Position numbers and translations under genes: made by a program. 64,000 nucleotides of DNA from Pirellula sp. (GTDB lineage: Bacteria; Planctomycetota; Planctomycetia; Pirellulales; Lacipirellulaceae): assembly GCA_013822725.1 (NCBI GenBank), contig PNKX01000018.1:52354-116353 (forward strand), written 5' to 3'. Positions 9,628 to 17,890 of the stretch are shown one piece after another (the stretch's first letter is position 1; each line of letters opens with the position of its first letter). The notes beneath the pieces are model-generated. The model was not told the origin of the DNA. It saw nothing but the letters and a program-made list of their open reading frames with translations, and did no database searches.

Positions 9628-10881
9628 ATGTCAGAAAGAATCCGCGCCACATACGACATCGAAACGCCGCTGCCCGTCGCCGAGGCGGCGGCGATGCTGG
9701 CGGGCGAACAGTCTTCCGGCACCTTTGTTGCCGTCCCAAGCGAAACGCCCGAGTTGCGCGAGCGCTTTGCGGCGCGCGTCGAGGAGATCTGCGCGGGCGA
9801 ATCAGTCGCGACGCCTGCGCTGCCTGGCGCCAAGCAGGCCGCTCGCTACCAGCGTGCGAGGATCGTCATCTCTTGGCCGCTGGAGAACGTGGGGACGAAC
9901 CTGCCCGCGTTGGTCTCGACGGTTCAAGGAAATCTGTACGAGCTGACGCAGTTCTCCGGCCTAAAGCTGGTCGATCTCTCGTTGCCCGCAGAATTCTGTC
10001 AGGCGTTTCGCGGTCCGGCCTTCGGCGTTGCCGGCACGCGCGAGGTAAGCGGCGTCTCGAACGGACCGCTCGTCGGCACGATCGTGAAGCCTAGCGTGGG
10101 GCTGACTCCACAGCAGACGACCGCCCTCGTGTCGCAGCTTTGTGCGGCGGGGATCGATTTCATCAAAGACGATGAGCTGATGGTAAATCCCCCCCACTCG
10201 CCGTTTGACGAGCGCGCGAAAGCCGTCATGCGCGTGATCAACGATCACGCCGAGCGGACCGGGAAGCGCGTCTTGTATGGGTTCAATCTCACGGACGACT
10301 ACGACAACATGCAGCGCCACTACGATACGGTGGTTGCGCTTGGCGGCAAGGCGGCGATGATTAGCGTCAACTCCGTCGGTCTGCCGGCGGCGCTGAAAGT
10401 CTGCGGTCGCGGCGAACTGGTTATTCACGGACATCGCAACGGTTGGGGCCAACTGAATCGGCACCCGCTACTGGGCATCGGCTACGGCGCTTACGGAAAA
10501 CTCTGGCGATTGGCCGGCGTCGACCAGATGCACGTCAACGGCATCGACAATAAGTTCTGGGAAGCGGATGACGACGTAGTCAACAGCATTCGCGAATGCG
10601 GCGCGGAGTTGCACGACAAGCGGCCCGTCATGCCGGTACTCTCGTCGGGGCAGTGGGGGGGGCAGGCGTTCGAAACGTGGCGTCGGACGCAAACCACCGA
10701 CGTCCTCTATCTGGCTGGCGGCGGCATCATGGCCCACCCCGACGGCATCGCCGGGGGCGTCACGGCCATTCGCCAGGCCTGGGCGTGCGCGGAGGATGGG
10801 ATGACGCTCGAGGCCGCGGCTAAGCGTCATTCAGAATTGCGCCACGCTGTGGAAAAGTTTGGCCGCAAGGAGCCGTCGTGA
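9628..10881 (+). CDS. RuBisCO-like protein (form IV), OiaX/OiaT-like 3-oxo-isoapionate-4-phosphate enzyme
   Basis: A 417-residue RuBisCO large-subunit homologue. The carbamylation and metal-binding motif is intact: GIDFIKDDE with Lys180, Asp182 and Glu183. Lys154 in IVKPSVGLT matches active-site Lys175 of RuBisCO, but the Lys177 position is Ser156. The loop-6 Lys region reads VLSSGQWGGQ with no Lys. It is therefore not a CO2-fixing RuBisCO. RLPs encoded beside DUF1537 kinases were assigned to D-apionate catabolism, acting on 3-oxo-isoapionate 4-phosphate as decarboxylase (OiaX) or transcarboxylase/hydrolase (OiaT); I cannot tell which. First gene of a four-gene operon. Start 9628 fits the family N-terminus (MSERIRATYDI); ATG 9562 behind a GAGGCGGAGG stretch is an alternative. 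The 297 bases upstream show no gene. Confidence 0.85.
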   Translation: MSERIRATYDIETPLPVAEAAAMLAGEQSSGTFVAVPSETPELRERFAARVEEICAGESVATPALPGAKQAARYQRARIVISWPLENVGTNLPALVSTVQGNLYELTQFSGLKLVDLSLPAEFCQAFRGPAFGVAGTREVSGVSNGPLVGTIVKPSVGLTPQQTTALVSQLCAAGIDFIKDDELMVNPPHSPFDERAKAVMRVINDHAERTGKRVLYGFNLTDDYDNMQRHYDTVVALGGKAAMISVNSVGLPAALKVCGRGELVIHGHRNGWGQLNRHPLLGIGYGAYGKLWRLAGVDQMHVNGIDNKFWEADDDVVNSIRECGAELHDKRPVMPVLSSGQWGGQAFETWRRTQTTDVLYLAGGGIMAHPDGIAGGVTAIRQAWACAEDGMTLEAAAKRHSELRHAVEKFGRKEPS

Positions 10882-12149
10882 GTCTGCTGCTGGCCTGCTT
10901 AGCGGATGACTTTACCGGGGCGACCGATGCGTTGGAGTCGTTGACGCTGGCCGGTCTCCAGACGGTGATGTTCGCCGACGCTCCTTCGCCCCAAGCGGTA
11001 GCCGCCATTCACGGGCTGCAAGCGATCGTCGTCGCCACGGCAGCGCGATCATGGACTTCTGAGGAAAGCGAACGCGTGCGGCCCATGCTCGCGGCGCTGC
11101 GCGAACTCCGTCCGCGGCACGTCGTTTACAAAGTCTGCTCGACGTTCGATTCCTCGCCGCAGCGCGGCAACATCGGTCGAGTGATCGAGATCGGGTCTGA
11201 GGTCTTTAAGCAAGCGACGGTCCCCGTCGTGCCGGGAGCCCCGACGCTGGGGCGATACGCGGTATTCGGAAATCTGTTCGCCGCCGGCAGCATCGCGTCC
11301 GGAGCCGACGTCTATCGACTTGACCGGCATCCGGTCATGAGTCGCCACCCCGTCACGCCAATGTTGGAGAGCGACTTGAGGCGACACCTATCGTTGCAGA
11401 CAGATCGAACGATCGGATTGTTCGACGTTCGAGAGTTGTCGCTGCCGCCGGCAGAGCGTCGGCGCGCTTGGGCCGCGGCGGCGACGGCTCACGCGATTCT
11501 GCTTTGCGATCTGTTGACCGTGGATCAGCAAGCGGCGCTTGGCGGGCTGCTCGATGATTCAGCCGATGGCCAAGCGCCTAGATTCTCCGTAGGCTCTTCG
11601 GGCGCGACATCCTCGTTGGGCGCCTATTGGAATGCCAACGACGCCTGCAAGCCGCGCACCGATTGGCCGCCCGTGAACCCGCAGCGCCCCATTCTGGTCG
11701 TTTCAGGGAGTTGTTCCGCCGTGACGGGTCGACAAATCAACGCGGCCCTCTCCGCCGGCTGGGTTGGAGTCGACGCCTTCAGCCCGACGGCGGCGACCGA
11801 CATGGCCGCGGTGTTACGCAGCGGGCGTAACGGCATCCTCCACACATGCATCGGCCCCGACGATCAGCGGCGAACCATTGAATTGCCGGATATGGGAACC
11901 CGCTTGGGAGGAATTGCCAGCGACATTTTGGCCAACGCGCCTACAGTGGGGCGAGTCGTGTTTGCGGGCGGTGATGCCACCAGCCATGCGCTCGCTCAAC
12001 TCGGCATGAAGACTTTTCGCATGATCACGCGCATCACGCCCGGGGCGCCTCTTTGTCAGAGCGACGGTTACGAAATCGTCTGCAAAGGGGGCCAGGCGGG
12101 GCCTGACGACTTCTTCCTGCTGGCCGCCGGCCAACCCTCATCCAGTTGA
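10878..12149 (+). CDS. DUF1537-family four-carbon/sugar-acid kinase (OiaK-like)
   Basis: A 423-residue protein of the DUF1537 (SBD_N/NBD_C) family. It opens with LLACLADDFTGATDALESL, the substrate-binding signature, has YKVCSTFDSSPQRGNIGR around residue 90, and ends with the nucleotide-binding half (LVVSGSCSAVTGRQ; RVVFAGGDATSHAL). These kinases phosphorylate acid sugars such as D-erythronate, L-threonate or 3-oxo-isoapionate. The GTG start overlaps the RLP stop (GTGA), showing translational coupling. Beside an RLP the best assignment is 3-oxo-isoapionate kinase, supplying the phosphorylated substrate for the preceding enzyme. The exact substrate is inferred from context. Confidence 0.85.
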   Translation: MSLLLACLADDFTGATDALESLTLAGLQTVMFADAPSPQAVAAIHGLQAIVVATAARSWTSEESERVRPMLAALRELRPRHVVYKVCSTFDSSPQRGNIGRVIEIGSEVFKQATVPVVPGAPTLGRYAVFGNLFAAGSIASGADVYRLDRHPVMSRHPVTPMLESDLRRHLSLQTDRTIGLFDVRELSLPPAERRRAWAAAATAHAILLCDLLTVDQQAALGGLLDDSADGQAPRFSVGSSGATSSLGAYWNANDACKPRTDWPPVNPQRPILVVSGSCSAVTGRQINAALSAGWVGVDAFSPTAATDMAAVLRSGRNGILHTCIGPDDQRRTIELPDMGTRLGGIASDILANAPTVGRVVFAGGDATSHALAQLGMKTFRMITRITPGAPLCQSDGYEIVCKGGQAGPDDFFLLAAGQPSSS

Positions 12150-12153
12150 CGCC

Positions 12154-12822
12154 ATGATCTCCACCACGCTCGGATTCATCCACACTTCCGCCACGCTCGT
12201 TCCCGTCTTTCAACAACTCGCGGCCGCTCAACTCGCGGGCGTGGAGACGTTCCACATCTCCGACGATAGTCTGATCAAGGATGTGATCCGCAGAAACGAA
12301 CTAACTCCGCTGACGGCAAAACGAGTCGCGCAGCATGTCGCCTCGGCGGAAGAAGCGGGCGCCAACTACATCCTCGTCACTTGCTCATCCATCGGTCGGG
12401 CGGTGGAGGCGGCCGCACTCAACGCAAAAGTCCCCGTGCTGCGCGTCGATCAACCGATGGCCGACGCCGCAGTGCAAATCGGCCGCCGCATCGGCGTCAT
12501 CGCGACGCTGCCGACCACGCTCGATCCGACCGCGGATCTGATTCGCCGCCGCGCGACCGCGGCGGAACGAGACGTTCAGATCACGGAGCGACTCTGCCAG
12601 GGGGCGTTCGCCGCGCTCATGTCTGGCGACGCCGCAACTCACGATGCGGCCGTGGCCGCGGCGCTCCGCGAGTTGTCGTCGAGTTGCGACGTCGTTGTGC
12701 TTGCCCAGGCGAGTATGGCCCGTGTGGCAGATGCGTTGTCGCCCTCCGAAAAGCCGGCGCCCGTGCTTTCGAGCCCTGGGCTCGCGATCAAGTACCTGGC
12801 AAGCGTGCTGCTGGATTCATGA
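12154..12822 (+). CDS. Asp/Glu/hydantoin-racemase-like protein lacking the second catalytic Cys
   Basis: A 222-residue protein with the Asp/Glu racemase fold. The first half has GFIHTSATLVPVF and the first active-site Cys in ILVTCSSIG (Cys77). In the second half the usual Cys-Thr-His motif is replaced by VVLAQASMARV (residues about 181-191), so the two-base racemisation mechanism is unlikely. It may be an isomerase, lyase or decarboxylase on a 2-hydroxy or 3-oxo acid, or a one-sided epimerase. It starts 4 bases after the kinase stop and its own stop overlaps the transporter start (ATGA), so it belongs to the RLP operon and probably acts in the same sugar-acid pathway. Confidence 0.75.
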   Translation: MISTTLGFIHTSATLVPVFQQLAAAQLAGVETFHISDDSLIKDVIRRNELTPLTAKRVAQHVASAEEAGANYILVTCSSIGRAVEAAALNAKVPVLRVDQPMADAAVQIGRRIGVIATLPTTLDPTADLIRRRATAAERDVQITERLCQGAFAALMSGDAATHDAAVAAALRELSSSCDVVVLAQASMARVADALSPSEKPAPVLSSPGLAIKYLASVLLDS

Positions 12823-14099
12823 ACATTACGATCTCTCGTCTCGCCCTCTGGCTCTCTGCGCTTGCGCTCCCCGTTGCCGTTGCGGGGCTGCTCGCCGGCA
12901 ATGCTGCATTGGCGAAAGTCGCCCTGCTTGCCGGCGTCGTTTTACTGGCTGTCGGGTTGCGCAGCATTCCGTCGCTGCGCAGCTTGGCGTTCACGGCGTG
13001 GATCCTCGCGGCGGTAGCGGCGGGGATGTTGTTTCCGGCGGCAGTGCTGCAGCCCGGCGGGATCAATATGAAGAACCCCTGGCTGATCCTCATCGTGGTT
13101 CAAAGCGTCATGTTCGGTATGGGGACGCAAATGAGCCTCTCGGATTTTTCGGGAGTGCTCCGTATGCCGTGGCCAGTGGCGATCGGGTTCGTGGCACAGT
13201 TCGCCATCATGCCGCTGACCGGGTGGGGGCTGACCAGAGTCTTTGAGTTTCCTCCGGAGATTGCTGCCGGAGTGATCCTCATCGGCTGCTGTCCGAGCGG
13301 GCTGGCGTCGAATGTCATGTCGTGCCTCGCACGGGCGAATTTGCCGCTAGCGGTGACGATCACCGCCTGCACCACGACGGCGGCGCCGTTGATGACGCCG
13401 CTGCTCATGAAATTGTTGGCAGGCGAGCTCGTTGAAGTCTCATTCGCGAAGATGATGATCGACACGATTGAAATCATGTTAGCGCCGCTCGTCGCCGCCT
13501 TCCTGCACGACTGGCTGAAAACGGCTTCGCCGCGCGGGCATCGCGTCGTGCAATTGCTGGCGATCGTTTCCGGCGCTGTCCTCTTGGCCTATGCCGTCGG
13601 CGGTTGGAACTGGATGAACGCCAACCTTACCATCGGCGGATTGAATGCGGCGCGCGTGGTCGGCTTCGCCTGCGCGGCGATCCTCGCCGGACTTGCCTGG
13701 CACCGACTCGCCGCCGCTTACCCGAAGCTCGTCGACTGGATGCCGCTCGTGAGCATGTCGGGCATCATCTTCTTCACTGCCGTCACAACGGCGGCGGGCC
13801 GCGAAGATCTCCTCGTCTCAGGGCCGCTCCTCTTCCTCGCCGCCGTACTGCACAACGGCGTCGGCTATCTCCTCGGCTATTGGCTGGCCCGCGTCGCCCA
13901 ACTCGATCCGAAGTCTTGCCGCACCGTCTCGTTCGAAGTCGGCATGCAGAACGGCGGCATGGGGAGCGGATTGGCCGCGTCGATGGGCAAGCTATCAACC
14001 ATGGGCTTGGCCTCCGCTGTGTTCAGCCCCTGGATGAATATTTCCGGATCGCTGCTCGCCTATTGGTGGCGGCGCCAGACCGCGCCAGAGCAGGAATAA
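12819..14099 (+). CDS. Bile acid:sodium symporter (BASS) family transporter
   Basis: A 426-residue membrane protein. Two or three N-terminal hydrophobic segments are followed by the BASS core, with MFGMGTQMSLSDF, the crossover-helix motif GCCPSGLASNVMS, and a second repeat containing SFEVGMQNGGMGSGLA. These sodium-coupled carriers take up organic anions. As the last gene of the RLP operon it is probably the uptake system for the acid sugar that the pathway degrades. The ATG at 12819 overlaps the upstream stop; the longer open frame to the left is only a shadow of the racemase gene. Confidence 0.88.
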   Translation: MNITISRLALWLSALALPVAVAGLLAGNAALAKVALLAGVVLLAVGLRSIPSLRSLAFTAWILAAVAAGMLFPAAVLQPGGINMKNPWLILIVVQSVMFGMGTQMSLSDFSGVLRMPWPVAIGFVAQFAIMPLTGWGLTRVFEFPPEIAAGVILIGCCPSGLASNVMSCLARANLPLAVTITACTTTAAPLMTPLLMKLLAGELVEVSFAKMMIDTIEIMLAPLVAAFLHDWLKTASPRGHRVVQLLAIVSGAVLLAYAVGGWNWMNANLTIGGLNAARVVGFACAAILAGLAWHRLAAAYPKLVDWMPLVSMSGIIFFTAVTTAAGREDLLVSGPLLFLAAVLHNGVGYLLGYWLARVAQLDPKSCRTVSFEVGMQNGGMGSGLAASMGKLSTMGLASAVFSPWMNISGSLLAYWWRRQTAPEQE

Positions 14100-14157
14100 A
14101 AGAAATCGGAGACCCAAAAAAGAAGGAAAAGCTGGTCACCGCCTAGTGGAGCGTAGT

Positions 14158-14203
14158 AGTACCCGCGACTGGATTCGAAGCAGTACCCTTCGGCTGCGGA
14201 GAA
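14158..14203 (-). repeat. Degenerate tRNA-Arg 3'-end copy (att remnant)
   Basis: The + strand here matches the complement of the T-arm, anticodon-loop side and acceptor 3' end of the tRNA-Arg gene at 33923-33996. It has a few substitutions (gaagcagtaccc for gaaccagtaacc, and ctgcgg for cttcgg). It cannot encode a tRNA. It marks the far-left attachment end of the stacked elements. Confidence 0.7.
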
Positions 14204-14340
14204 TGCCCCGGCCGGACAAGAATTCGGCTATTTTCTCGGGGTTTAACGCATCTTATCGCGTTCTGGCTTGATTGCAAACCATTGCACGCCGTTTCGCAAT
14301 CTCTCGGGGGATAGCGGAAGTGGAGGCTGTGGTATCATTC

Positions 14341-14364
14341 GCAAACCGGAATTTTCCGTTTTGC
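14341..14364. promoter_or_regulatory. Palindrome upstream of the HNH gene, shared with the integrase leaders
   Basis: Arms GCAAACCGGAA and TTCCGTTTTGC are separated by two bases, with one mismatch between the 11-bp arms. It ends 18 bases before the proposed GTG start. Near-identical palindromes precede the integrase stub (17793-17816) and the intact integrase (33826-33849). It could be an operator or a 5' leader hairpin. Confidence 0.5.
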
Positions 14365-14382
14365 AGATTTGGAGGCGGCGCG

Positions 14383-15102
14383 GTGGCTTCGAATGATTTC
14401 AAACAGTCTGAAGTACAGGATCTACTGGCCCGCTGCCATCGCAGATGCTGCGTCTGTCACCGCTTCTGTGGCACGAAGATTGAACTAGATCACATACAGG
14501 AGCGATCGAAGGGAGGTAGCGGCGATATCGGTAATGCGCTTCCGGTTTGTTTTGATTGCCATGCGGAAATTCATGGTTACGATCCGAATCACCCGCGGGG
14601 AAAAAGGTTCACTGCCAAGGAACTTGAGAAGCACCGCGATCAGTGGTTGGATATCTGCGAAAAGCAACCAGGTGCCATGATCGGTGCCCCGCGTGAGATC
14701 TACGTTGGGCCATTACAGGGATTGATCGACGAGTTGGAATATAACCGAACGGTCATCGATTTAGCCAACGAGTCGATTAAGGTGAACCCAAGCCCCTTCT
14801 TTCGTTCTGCGGCTCCCCTGAAGAATGACCAGTTCTCACGGGCGATTAGCGAAGGAGCTATCGCCGTCTTACACGTCGAACTGAAGAGTGCAATCAATCG
14901 AGCGTATTCGATGATTGGAAAGGCGCAATTGCTGGCTGAAGCAAATGCATTTGCATCGGAGAGAGACAACGGGTTCGGCGCATTGAAAACGCAACTTAGC
15001 GACGAATTAAAATCGATGGTGAATCCGGTAAGTGAGGCTCATAGTCGCCTTCTTGAGTATCTGTCAATCGACGTCATTCCAGGTGATGGCGCCGAAGAAT
15101 AG
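14383..15102 (+). CDS. HNH endonuclease-domain protein with uncharacterised C-terminal helical domain
   Basis: A 239-residue protein. Residues about 12-60 form an HNH/zinc-knuckle nuclease domain: paired Cys in CHRRCCVCHRFC, LDHIQERSKGG with the catalytic His, NALPVCFDC, and the final His in HAEIHGY. The remaining ~170 residues are mostly helical with no motif I recognise. The GTG at 14383 is chosen because GGAGG sits seven bases upstream, whereas the longer frame from 14272 runs through the palindrome. HNH domains cut DNA in homing, restriction and phage-defence proteins. Position in an integrative element suggests defence or element maintenance, but no substrate can be assigned. Confidence 0.72.
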   Translation: MASNDFKQSEVQDLLARCHRRCCVCHRFCGTKIELDHIQERSKGGSGDIGNALPVCFDCHAEIHGYDPNHPRGKRFTAKELEKHRDQWLDICEKQPGAMIGAPREIYVGPLQGLIDELEYNRTVIDLANESIKVNPSPFFRSAAPLKNDQFSRAISEGAIAVLHVELKSAINRAYSMIGKAQLLAEANAFASERDNGFGALKTQLSDELKSMVNPVSEAHSRLLEYLSIDVIPGDGAEE

Positions 15103-15249
15103 GCGGAGCAGGCCTTCTGGACTTTGAAATCAGTCAGGGTTGCCATTGCTGGGTCTCCAAAGGGTTAGGGACGTGTAGTTGATTGCTGGATGTAGGTCAG
15201 ATAAGCTCTCTGCACTTTGTGGTAGTGGTCATCAACAGCGAGAGAACGA

Positions 15250-15744
15250 ATGATCCGTCCCTGGTCGGTTTGCTTGGCGATGGCGTTGCTTTCTGCCTTT
15301 GCAACAGTTAGTAGGGCTACGATGTATTACGACGTGCCAACCGGCAACGTGACGATCTATCAGTGGGGGGCGTCAATTTACGGTGGGGCGTCGGTCATTT
15401 ACTTGTTCTCGAACTCAGGCGCCCTCAATCCGGACAATATGAAGAACCACAAAGCTGTCGAGCCGTTGGACGCATTTGTGCCGGAGGTGGGCATTGCTCA
15501 GGAGGGAACTGCAGAAATCGCGGCTTGGTCATCCTTCCCCGATCACTCCCTAACTTTTGAGAAGCTGACACTGTTCGGCGCAATCACGCCGAACACTCCT
15601 CCTAGCGACCTGTGGCACGCCTATATTCTTCCCGGCGAATCGATTCCAGTTTATGATCGCATTGTCGTCACGCCTGAGCCATCGGCGCTGAGCTTAGCTG
15701 CAATAGCCCTCCTCAGCCTCGCCTCCCTCCGTCGCCGCAAGTAA
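15250..15744 (+). CDS. Small PEP-CTERM exported protein
   Basis: A 164-residue protein with an N-terminal signal peptide (cleavage likely after VSRA), a short domain of unknown function and a standard PEP-CTERM tail: TPEPSALSLAAIALLSLASL followed by RRRK. It would be exported by Sec and processed or anchored at the surface by an exosortase. It lies inside the left tRNA-Arg element, so it is probably horizontally acquired cargo. No enzymatic motif is visible. Confidence 0.8.
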   Translation: MIRPWSVCLAMALLSAFATVSRATMYYDVPTGNVTIYQWGASIYGGASVIYLFSNSGALNPDNMKNHKAVEPLDAFVPEVGIAQEGTAEIAAWSSFPDHSLTFEKLTLFGAITPNTPPSDLWHAYILPGESIPVYDRIVVTPEPSALSLAAIALLSLASLRRRK

Positions 15745-15940
15745 CTCCGCCGCCTGCCCGCGGCGTGTGACGCCAAAACCGGGGACATCGTGTGACCGGT
15801 TCTCAATCGACGCAGAAGTCGCCGCACCGTGACAATCTCTCGACGCAGGCCACACTGCCAGCGTGCTTGCATAGCGGCCGCGGCCTCGTCACCATTGGCT
15901 AGACGTAAACCCTCGTCTTTCATACAGGTCGTACGCAGCC

Positions 15941-16912
15941 ATGAGAACGACAGCGGCGCTAAACATTGCGATCTTGCTGGTCGCTAGTACGCTCCCTTCC
16001 CAGCTGTATGCGGCGACGCCCATCAAAACGATGTCGTTCAACATCCGCTACGATACGTCGTCGGATGGAGTTAATGCCTGGAATACAGGAACGATTCCTC
16101 GTCGAACGTTGGCCGTTCAAGTGATCGACGATTTCGCTCCTGACATTCTGGGCGTTCAAGAAGCGCTGAGAAACCAAGTCCTCAACCTGAAAGCCGATTT
16201 GCCGGAATTCGACTTTTACGGCGTCGGCCGCGACAACGGCATCCAATCTGGAGAGCATAGCGCGATTTATTATCGCAGCGACCGATTTACTCGCACGAAC
16301 CAGGGTACATTTTGGCTCACGCTGACGCCTGATCGACCCAGCCGCTATCCTGGCGCCTGCTGTAATCGGATTGCCAGTTGGGCCGTTCTGCAGGACAAAC
16401 TCGACGGCAACCGCGAATACTTTGTTCTCAATACGCACTGGGATCACCAAATCACCGCAGCCAATGATCACTCTGCTACGCTGATTCGAGAACGGCTTGG
16501 TTTGCTTTCAGGAGGACGTCCAATGATCGTGATGGGCGATCTCAATTCGACGGAATCCAGCACAGCGTACCGGCGGCTCATAGGATTAGAAGATCCCACC
16601 GGCCTGCAATTGATCGATGCTTACCGCGACATGACGCCAACGATTGGTCGAGATGAGGCGACCTTCCATGGGTACTCCGGAGGGACGCGAGGCTCACGAA
16701 TTGATTTTGTGCTTCACGACGAATCATTTGAGACGTTGGATGCAACGATAATACGGACTAGTTATGCGGGGCGATATCCGTCTGACCATTTTCCGGTGAC
16801 GGCAACGCTGCGTCTGCGAATTCCCGAACCTCGTAGCACCGTGATGGAACTGCTTGCCATCCTGGGCATGATCGCGGGTCAGTCGGCGAAACTGTACCGA
16901 TCAAGCTCCTAG
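15941..16912 (+). CDS. Secreted endonuclease/exonuclease/phosphatase-family protein with PEP-CTERM-like tail
   Basis: A 323-residue protein: signal peptide to about residue 24, then a complete EEP (DNase I-like) domain. All catalytic motifs are present: SFNIRYD, GVQEAL, TH-D in LNTHWDHQ, MGDLNST, SRIDFVL and YPSDHFPVTA. The family hydrolyses phosphodiester bonds in nucleic acids, lipids or phosphoesters outside the cell. The C-terminus (IPEPRSTVMELLAILGM, then a basic tail) resembles a PEP-CTERM signal, so the enzyme may be held at the cell surface. It lies in the left tRNA-Arg element. Confidence 0.8.
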   Translation: MRTTAALNIAILLVASTLPSQLYAATPIKTMSFNIRYDTSSDGVNAWNTGTIPRRTLAVQVIDDFAPDILGVQEALRNQVLNLKADLPEFDFYGVGRDNGIQSGEHSAIYYRSDRFTRTNQGTFWLTLTPDRPSRYPGACCNRIASWAVLQDKLDGNREYFVLNTHWDHQITAANDHSATLIRERLGLLSGGRPMIVMGDLNSTESSTAYRRLIGLEDPTGLQLIDAYRDMTPTIGRDEATFHGYSGGTRGSRIDFVLHDESFETLDATIIRTSYAGRYPSDHFPVTATLRLRIPEPRSTVMELLAILGMIAGQSAKLYRSSS

Positions 16913-17302
16913 CCCGCCTCATCCTTGCGTGGGCTCCCCTCGCGCATTTCCGCAGGTCAGCCACGACCCACTACGCGAAGGCCCATCCGAGGATTCCGAT
17001 GAAGTCGCCTTCCCTGTGACACTCAATCCCCCTGGGCGTAATGAGGTGGTCCATCAGCTAGCGCCGCGACCGGCCGATTGCTCTTTCAAGCGTGTCCGGC
17101 GTGTAGATGAAATTTGGGTCAACTGGTTGCATCGCCTCCAATCGTTACTTCAAAGGCAGTCTCAAAGAGTTTGTCTTCTTCATCGCCATACGCCTTGATC
17201 TCCATGTCGGTGCGCCCGGAAAATCCGGGAGCATGGCGAATTCACGCCGACCGAGTCAAAAATCTCTTGCAATTGGCGCCCGTGGTGGGAAGGTTGGGCT
17301 GC
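16913..17302. other. Intergenic stretch with a possible coding remnant
   Basis: No full gene is seen. On the minus strand from 17205 to 17119 a 28-codon frame (MEIKAYGDEEDKLFETAF...) has coding-like amino-acid content and ends in TGA. It has no ribosome site and is blocked upstream by a stop, so it is probably a leftover of a lost element gene. Confidence 0.35.
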
Positions 17303-17524
17303 ATGAGAACCACATCATCACTCCTGTGCATCGCACTTGCGTTTGGTTTGTGGAGCTACCTCGCATTTGGATGGGGGCCGGTAATCTCCGAACAAGGATT
17401 TGAGGCGGCGATCACTGAGCAGTCGACGCAACCGCCGTTCCTCGTGACTGCGGTTTGCTTGTTCGCCAGCCTGTGCCTGTTAGCCGGCGGCATCTGCTTA
17501 GCGTTCAGTCGCAAGGGAGAGTAG
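17303..17524 (+). CDS. Small two-TM hypothetical membrane protein
   Basis: A 73-residue protein with an N-terminal hydrophobic segment (SSLLCIALAFGLWSYLAF), a short polar loop (SEQGFEAAITEQSTQ) and a second hydrophobic segment (FLVTAVCLFASLCLLAGG), ending SRKGE. The ATG at 17303 is preferred over upstream ATGs because it gives a compact membrane protein. Its stop touches the broken end of the integrase stub, so the present arrangement arose by deletion. Function unknown. Confidence 0.5.
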   Translation: MRTTSSLLCIALAFGLWSYLAFGWGPVISEQGFEAAITEQSTQPPFLVTAVCLFASLCLLAGGICLAFSRKGE

Positions 17525-17525
17525 C

Positions 17526-17766
17526 CCTTTGCCCACCGCATGTGGTCGGCGGCGAGCTCCACGATGGCATAGTCGCCTTTGGGTGCGCCTTAACTGGCTG
17601 AACGGCCGCTGGCGAGCCACTCGCCGATGAGTCGATCGTACTCGACTTTGCTGGCCTTCGACTTCTGAGGGCCGAGGAGATGGTCACGTCCGTTGATCGT
17701 GACGATGGCCTGACCGAATTGACGGTGCAAGCGATATTTGGGAACGGCTTCTGTAAGACGTGGCAT
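17526..17766 (-). pseudogene. Tyrosine integrase N-terminal stub
   Basis: Starts MPRLTEAVPKYRLHRQFGQA and aligns without gaps to the first 58 residues of the intact integrase at 32624-33802 (about 34 identities by eye, including GSKAS/KSKAS and EYDRLI-EWLA-GR). An in-frame TAA at 17590-17592 stops it. The same frame then continues as recognisable integrase sequence (AIVELAADHMRWAKGY) to about 17526, where homology ends. It has the same AGGAG ribosome site and leader palindrome as the intact gene. The catalytic domain is gone. Confidence 0.8.
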
Positions 17767-17792
17767 AATGGGGTTCTCCTGTCGGTGGAGGC

Positions 17793-17816
17793 CCAAAACG
17801 GAATCTTCCGTTTTGG
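17793..17816. promoter_or_regulatory. Perfect 11-bp-arm palindrome upstream of the integrase stub
   Basis: Arms CCAAAACGGAA and TTCCGTTTTGG with a TC spacer form a perfect 24-bp palindrome 26 bases upstream of the stub's ATG. It matches the palindromes at 33826-33849 and 14341-14364. Confidence 0.6.
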
Positions 17817-17890
17817 TTCCCGAGGAAAACGCCGCACTATCGAACGTCGATAGGTGACAGAAACTCTTGTCCGGCGGTCACTTACATTCT

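Noticed and set aside
10468..10830. Minus-strand frames inside the RuBisCO-like gene
   Set aside because: Antisense shadows caused by high GC at third codon positions.
9628..10881. Genuine CO2-fixing RuBisCO
   Set aside because: The Lys177 and loop-6 Lys positions are replaced, and there is no phosphoribulokinase or small subunit nearby.
14101..14230. Possible second tRNA gene near 14.16 kb
   Set aside because: Only the 3' half is present and it has substitutions; it cannot fold into a cloverleaf.
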